This document shows, in pieces, positions 6,714 to 8,600 of a stretch of 8,600 nucleotides of DNA. A model generated the notes under the pieces. It ran no database searches. It worked only from the letters and a program-made list of their open reading frames with translations, and was not told where the DNA came from. The position numbers and the translations under genes are program-made. The stretch is from Pseudomonadota bacterium (GTDB taxonomy: Bacteria; Pseudomonadota; Alphaproteobacteria; Acetobacterales; Acetobacteraceae): assembly GCA_021845835.1 (NCBI GenBank), contig JAJZVE010000165.1, positions 1-8,600 on the forward strand, read 5' to 3'. The number at the start of each line of letters is the position of its first letter. Positions within the stretch are counted from its first letter, which is position 1.

Positions 6714-8080
6714 CGATTTTGATCCGCAACCAGGAATGGGTGATAGAGCGCGGTCTCGAGCGCCCCGAGTGCCCCGCGTTCGTCCGTCGACGCTGTCAGC
6801 GCGCCCTGCTCGGTCTGCACAAGCGCAAGCTCCGCGCCGATCAGTCGCAACCGGCCGATCGCCCCCGCCTGGAAGGCGTTGCGCTGGCGGACGACGGAGT
6901 TGCGCGCGGCGGCAAGCAGGCTGCGCGCCGTCCCTGCTTCCGCCTTGCTGGCGTGCCAGTCGGTCACGGCGCGATCGATCTCGCCCAGTGTGCGCTCCTG
7001 GGTGGCCATGAAGCGCGCAGCGGTAAGCCGCCGCGCCGCGCGCGCCGCCGCGATGGGACCCTGGTTCTGGTTGAAGATCGGCAGCGGCAAGGAAACGGCC
7101 AGGATGAATTTGTTGGCGCCCGCGTCGTAGTGATATCCGGGGCCAATATCTAACGCGGGGTACTGCCGCGCGATCGCAACCCGCAGGCCCGCTTCCGCCG
7201 CCTGGTAGCGGTCGAGCGCGGCGCGCAGGTCCGGCCGGGCCGTCAGCGCGGCGTGGATCAAAGGCGCAAGATCGCCGGGTTCTTGGGGGTGGTCGAGGCC
7301 GGCCGTGTCGAGATCGACACCATCGAGAGCATGCCGAGGCAGCCCGAGCGCCGCGGCCATCGCGGCCTCTGCGAGTCGTGTCTGCCGCCTGACCGAAGCG
7401 AGCCGGAGCGCCGCCTGGTTTTCCGACAGCTGGGCGAGGTTCAGAGCGGCCGCCGAGGCCGACCCGGCGGCATAGCGTTGCGCCAGCACCCGGTCATACG
7501 TGCGGGTCAGGGCAACGTCGTGACGTGAGAGGGTAAGACTGCGACGGGCCGCCCAGAGGTCCAGCAGGGCCGCCCGCACCGTGCCGCGCACCTGCCATGC
7601 CGTGATGGCGAGGGTCTCTCGGGCTGCCTCTGCCTGGGCACGTGCTTGCGCCATCAGGCCGGGTCTCACCCCGAAGGATTGGATCAGGAAAGTGACAACC
7701 GGCCCCACCGTCCACGGCGATGGGGTCAGGGTGGTCGCGTTGTAGGTGGGCGAGAGGGACAAGCTGGGGTTGGGCAGGGCGGCGGCCGTCACTTCTCCCG
7801 CTTTGGCTGCACCGAGCCCGGCGGCGGCAATCTTCATGTCGGGTCGTTCATACAAGGCCGCCAGGGTCAGGGCCCGCAGGTCCCATCGGACCGGCCCCGC
7901 GCGATGTTCCTCGATCGCGATGAAGCGCAGCAGGCGGGGATCCGACAGGCTGCGGCCGGTGAGCGCCGCCGCGTCGGCCGCCGGATGCAGCGGACGTGCG
8001 CGGTAGGTCGCGCAGCCGCTGAGCAGCGCAAGCAGCAGGACCGAGCACAGGCCACGCGCCGCGGCGTTACGCGGTGACAT
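6710..8080 (-). CDS. czcC: TolC-family outer membrane factor lipoprotein (CzcC-like)
   Basis: This 456-residue protein is the outer-membrane channel of the tripartite efflux system. It opens with a lipoprotein signal: Arg-containing n-region, LLLALL core and lipobox L20-S-G-C23, so Cys23 should be lipidated after cleavage. The mature N terminus includes WDLRALTLAALYERPDM (66-82), and then two OEP-type repeats, about 70-248 and 272-445, rich in Ala and Arg as in the periplasmic helical barrel. LPLPIFNQNQGPIAAARA (331-348) is a motif characteristic of CzcC-like factors; ARPDLRAALDRYQAAE (281-296) is also typical. Length is normal for the family. The ATG at 8080 is the first usable start after the upstream in-frame stop and gives the complete signal peptide, although no Shine-Dalgarno is evident. 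It is the first gene of the efflux operon, with the likely promoter in the 123-base spacer upstream, and overlaps the adaptor gene by four bases. Confidence 0.93.
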   Translation of the reverse strand: MSPRNAAARGLCSVLLLALLSGCATYRARPLHPAADAAALTGRSLSDPRLLRFIAIEEHRAGPVRWDLRALTLAALYERPDMKIAAAGLGAAKAGEVTAAALPNPSLSLSPTYNATTLTPSPWTVGPVVTFLIQSFGVRPGLMAQARAQAEAARETLAITAWQVRGTVRAALLDLWAARRSLTLSRHDVALTRTYDRVLAQRYAAGSASAAALNLAQLSENQAALRLASVRRQTRLAEAAMAAALGLPRHALDGVDLDTAGLDHPQEPGDLAPLIHAALTARPDLRAALDRYQAAEAGLRVAIARQYPALDIGPGYHYDAGANKFILAVSLPLPIFNQNQGPIAAARAARRLTAARFMATQERTLGEIDRAVTDWHASKAEAGTARSLLAAARNSVVRQRNAFQAGAIGRLRLIGAELALVQTEQGALTASTDERGALGALETALYHPFLVADQNR

Positions 8081-8203
8081 CGCGCGCGGCGGCTGCGTTG
8101 GGGGACGGGAACGGGCGGGTTCGAACTCGCGGGACGGCGTTCATGGGGCTGGCCGTCTACACGGGTTTTCTGACAATTCCCGCACGCTTGCATGACGATC
8201 CCG
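8081..8203 (-). promoter_or_regulatory. Spacer upstream of the efflux operon with inverted repeats; probable promoter/operator region
   Basis: This 123-base stretch separates the kinase stop codon from the outer-membrane-factor start, both on the - strand. It contains a 16-base near-palindrome centred on GTTCGAAC (8115-8130, one mismatched pair). It also contains TGACAATT (8171-8178; AATTGTCA on the coding strand) and most of a second dyad, TGACGATCCCGTCA (8193-8206), which overlaps the kinase stop codon. TTGTCA at 8176-8171 on the - strand could serve as a -35-like element, but I see no convincing -10 hexamer 16-18 bases downstream. The dyads resemble metal-responsive operators only loosely, so the assignment rests mainly on location. 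The operon could also be read through from the kinase gene. Confidence 0.4.
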
Positions 8204-8600
8204 TCAGGTGGCGCGTTTCGCTGCTTCGATGGCAGCCTTGGCATCGGGGGCGCCGCCCAATGGCAGGTCAAGGATCACGCGCGTGCCCTCGCCCGGGGTG
8301 CTTTCCATCCGGATCGTGCCGCCATGCAGGCTCACGATGCTCTCGACAACGGCCAGCCCCAGGCCGACGTTGCCGGCGCCTCCGGACCGGGCAGGGTCAA
8401 CGCGATAGAACCGATCGAACACCCGAGGCAGATGCTCCGGCGCGATGCCGTGGCCGGTATCCGCCACCTCGATCCGCAGCGTGTCCGCGTGCGCCGAGAC
8501 GAGGATGCGGACCTCGCCGCCGGGCGGCGTATGCGCGATCGCATTCGCCAGCAGATTCCCGACCGCTTGCTGAAAAAGCGGCCGATCGAGCGCGGCCGCC
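8204..8600 (-). CDS. Sensor histidine kinase, C-terminal ATPase domain (CusS/CopS/CzcS-like), 5'-truncated by window edge
   Basis: The frame is open to the right edge; 131 C-terminal residues are visible. They form a HATPase_c domain with, counting from the first complete codon, an N box N15-L-L-A-N19-A-I-A-H-T, a G1 box D47-T-G-H-G-I, an F box FDRFYRVD (61-68) and a G2 box G79-L-G-L-A, ending in the usual strand TRVILDLPLG. The combination FDRFYRVDPARS with HTPPGG resembles heavy-metal sensor kinases (CusS, CopS, IrlB, CzcS), though other EnvZ/OmpR-partner kinases share it. The sensor, transmembrane and phospho-acceptor parts lie outside the window. Position directly upstream of, and in the same direction as, the efflux genes suggests that it senses periplasmic metal and, through a response regulator expected further right, controls this operon. 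The GTG at 8467 is an internal valine. A short Ala/Lys-rich tail follows the domain. Confidence 0.93.
   Translation of the reverse strand, partial: AAALDRPLFQQAVGNLLANAIAHTPPGGEVRILVSAHADTLRIEVADTGHGIAPEHLPRVFDRFYRVDPARSGGAGNVGLGLAVVESIVSLHGGTIRMESTPGEGTRVILDLPLGGAPDAKAAIEAAKRAT

Noticed and set aside
8111..8135. GGTTCGAA resembling a tRNA T-loop
   Set aside because: The flanking bases do not form the five-pair T stem with the invariant loop on either strand, and no acceptor, D or anticodon arms are present.
7867..8271. Possible small protein on the - strand starting in the kinase/efflux spacer (contains a C-G-N-C motif)
   Set aside because: The frame runs through parts of both flanking genes out of frame, is Arg/Pro-rich, and the CxxC is a single chance occurrence with no Shine-Dalgarno.

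Overview
This window is strongly G+C-rich throughout, with G/C-ending codons and long open antisense frames. It looks like chromosome or megaplasmid DNA from a high-GC proteobacterium. The RND, adaptor and outer-membrane-factor sequences resemble forms I associate with alphaproteobacteria such as the Acetobacteraceae, but I cannot fix the genus. No tRNA, rRNA, insertion sequence, CRISPR array or phage gene is visible. Every base lies in or within about 125 bases of a gene.

The layout is two convergent blocks of heavy-metal export genes. On the + strand, from the left edge to 2577, lie the 3' part of a P1B-2 (Zn/Cd/Pb-type) P-type ATPase and, 26 bases later, a DMT/EamA-family permease with an unusual histidine-rich cytoplasmic or periplasmic tail. 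After a 39-base convergent gap, the - strand carries (read right to left) the C-terminal ATPase domain of a sensor histidine kinase running off the right edge. A 123-base spacer with inverted repeats follows, then a tightly overlapping three-gene operon: a CzcC-like lipidated TolC-family outer membrane factor, a short periplasmic adaptor, and a CzcA/CusA-type RND pump.

The inferred logic is two-tier metal detoxification. The P-type ATPase (and perhaps the His-tailed permease) would move metal from cytoplasm to periplasm. The RND-adaptor-outer-membrane-factor complex would move it from periplasm to outside. The histidine kinase, of the CusS/CopS/CzcS type by its ATPase-domain motifs, would sense periplasmic metal and, with a response regulator probably encoded beyond the right edge, control the operon. 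The three tripartite genes have start/stop overlaps (ATGA and TGATG), so their translation is probably coupled.

Most of this is recognisable biology rather than a new system. The points deserving a second look are the His-rich extension on the EamA permease, the non-canonical proton-relay motif in TM4 of the RND pump (Ala at the first CzcA Asp position plus a double Asp), the very short adaptor, and a CusR-box-like dyad at the end of the kinase gene.
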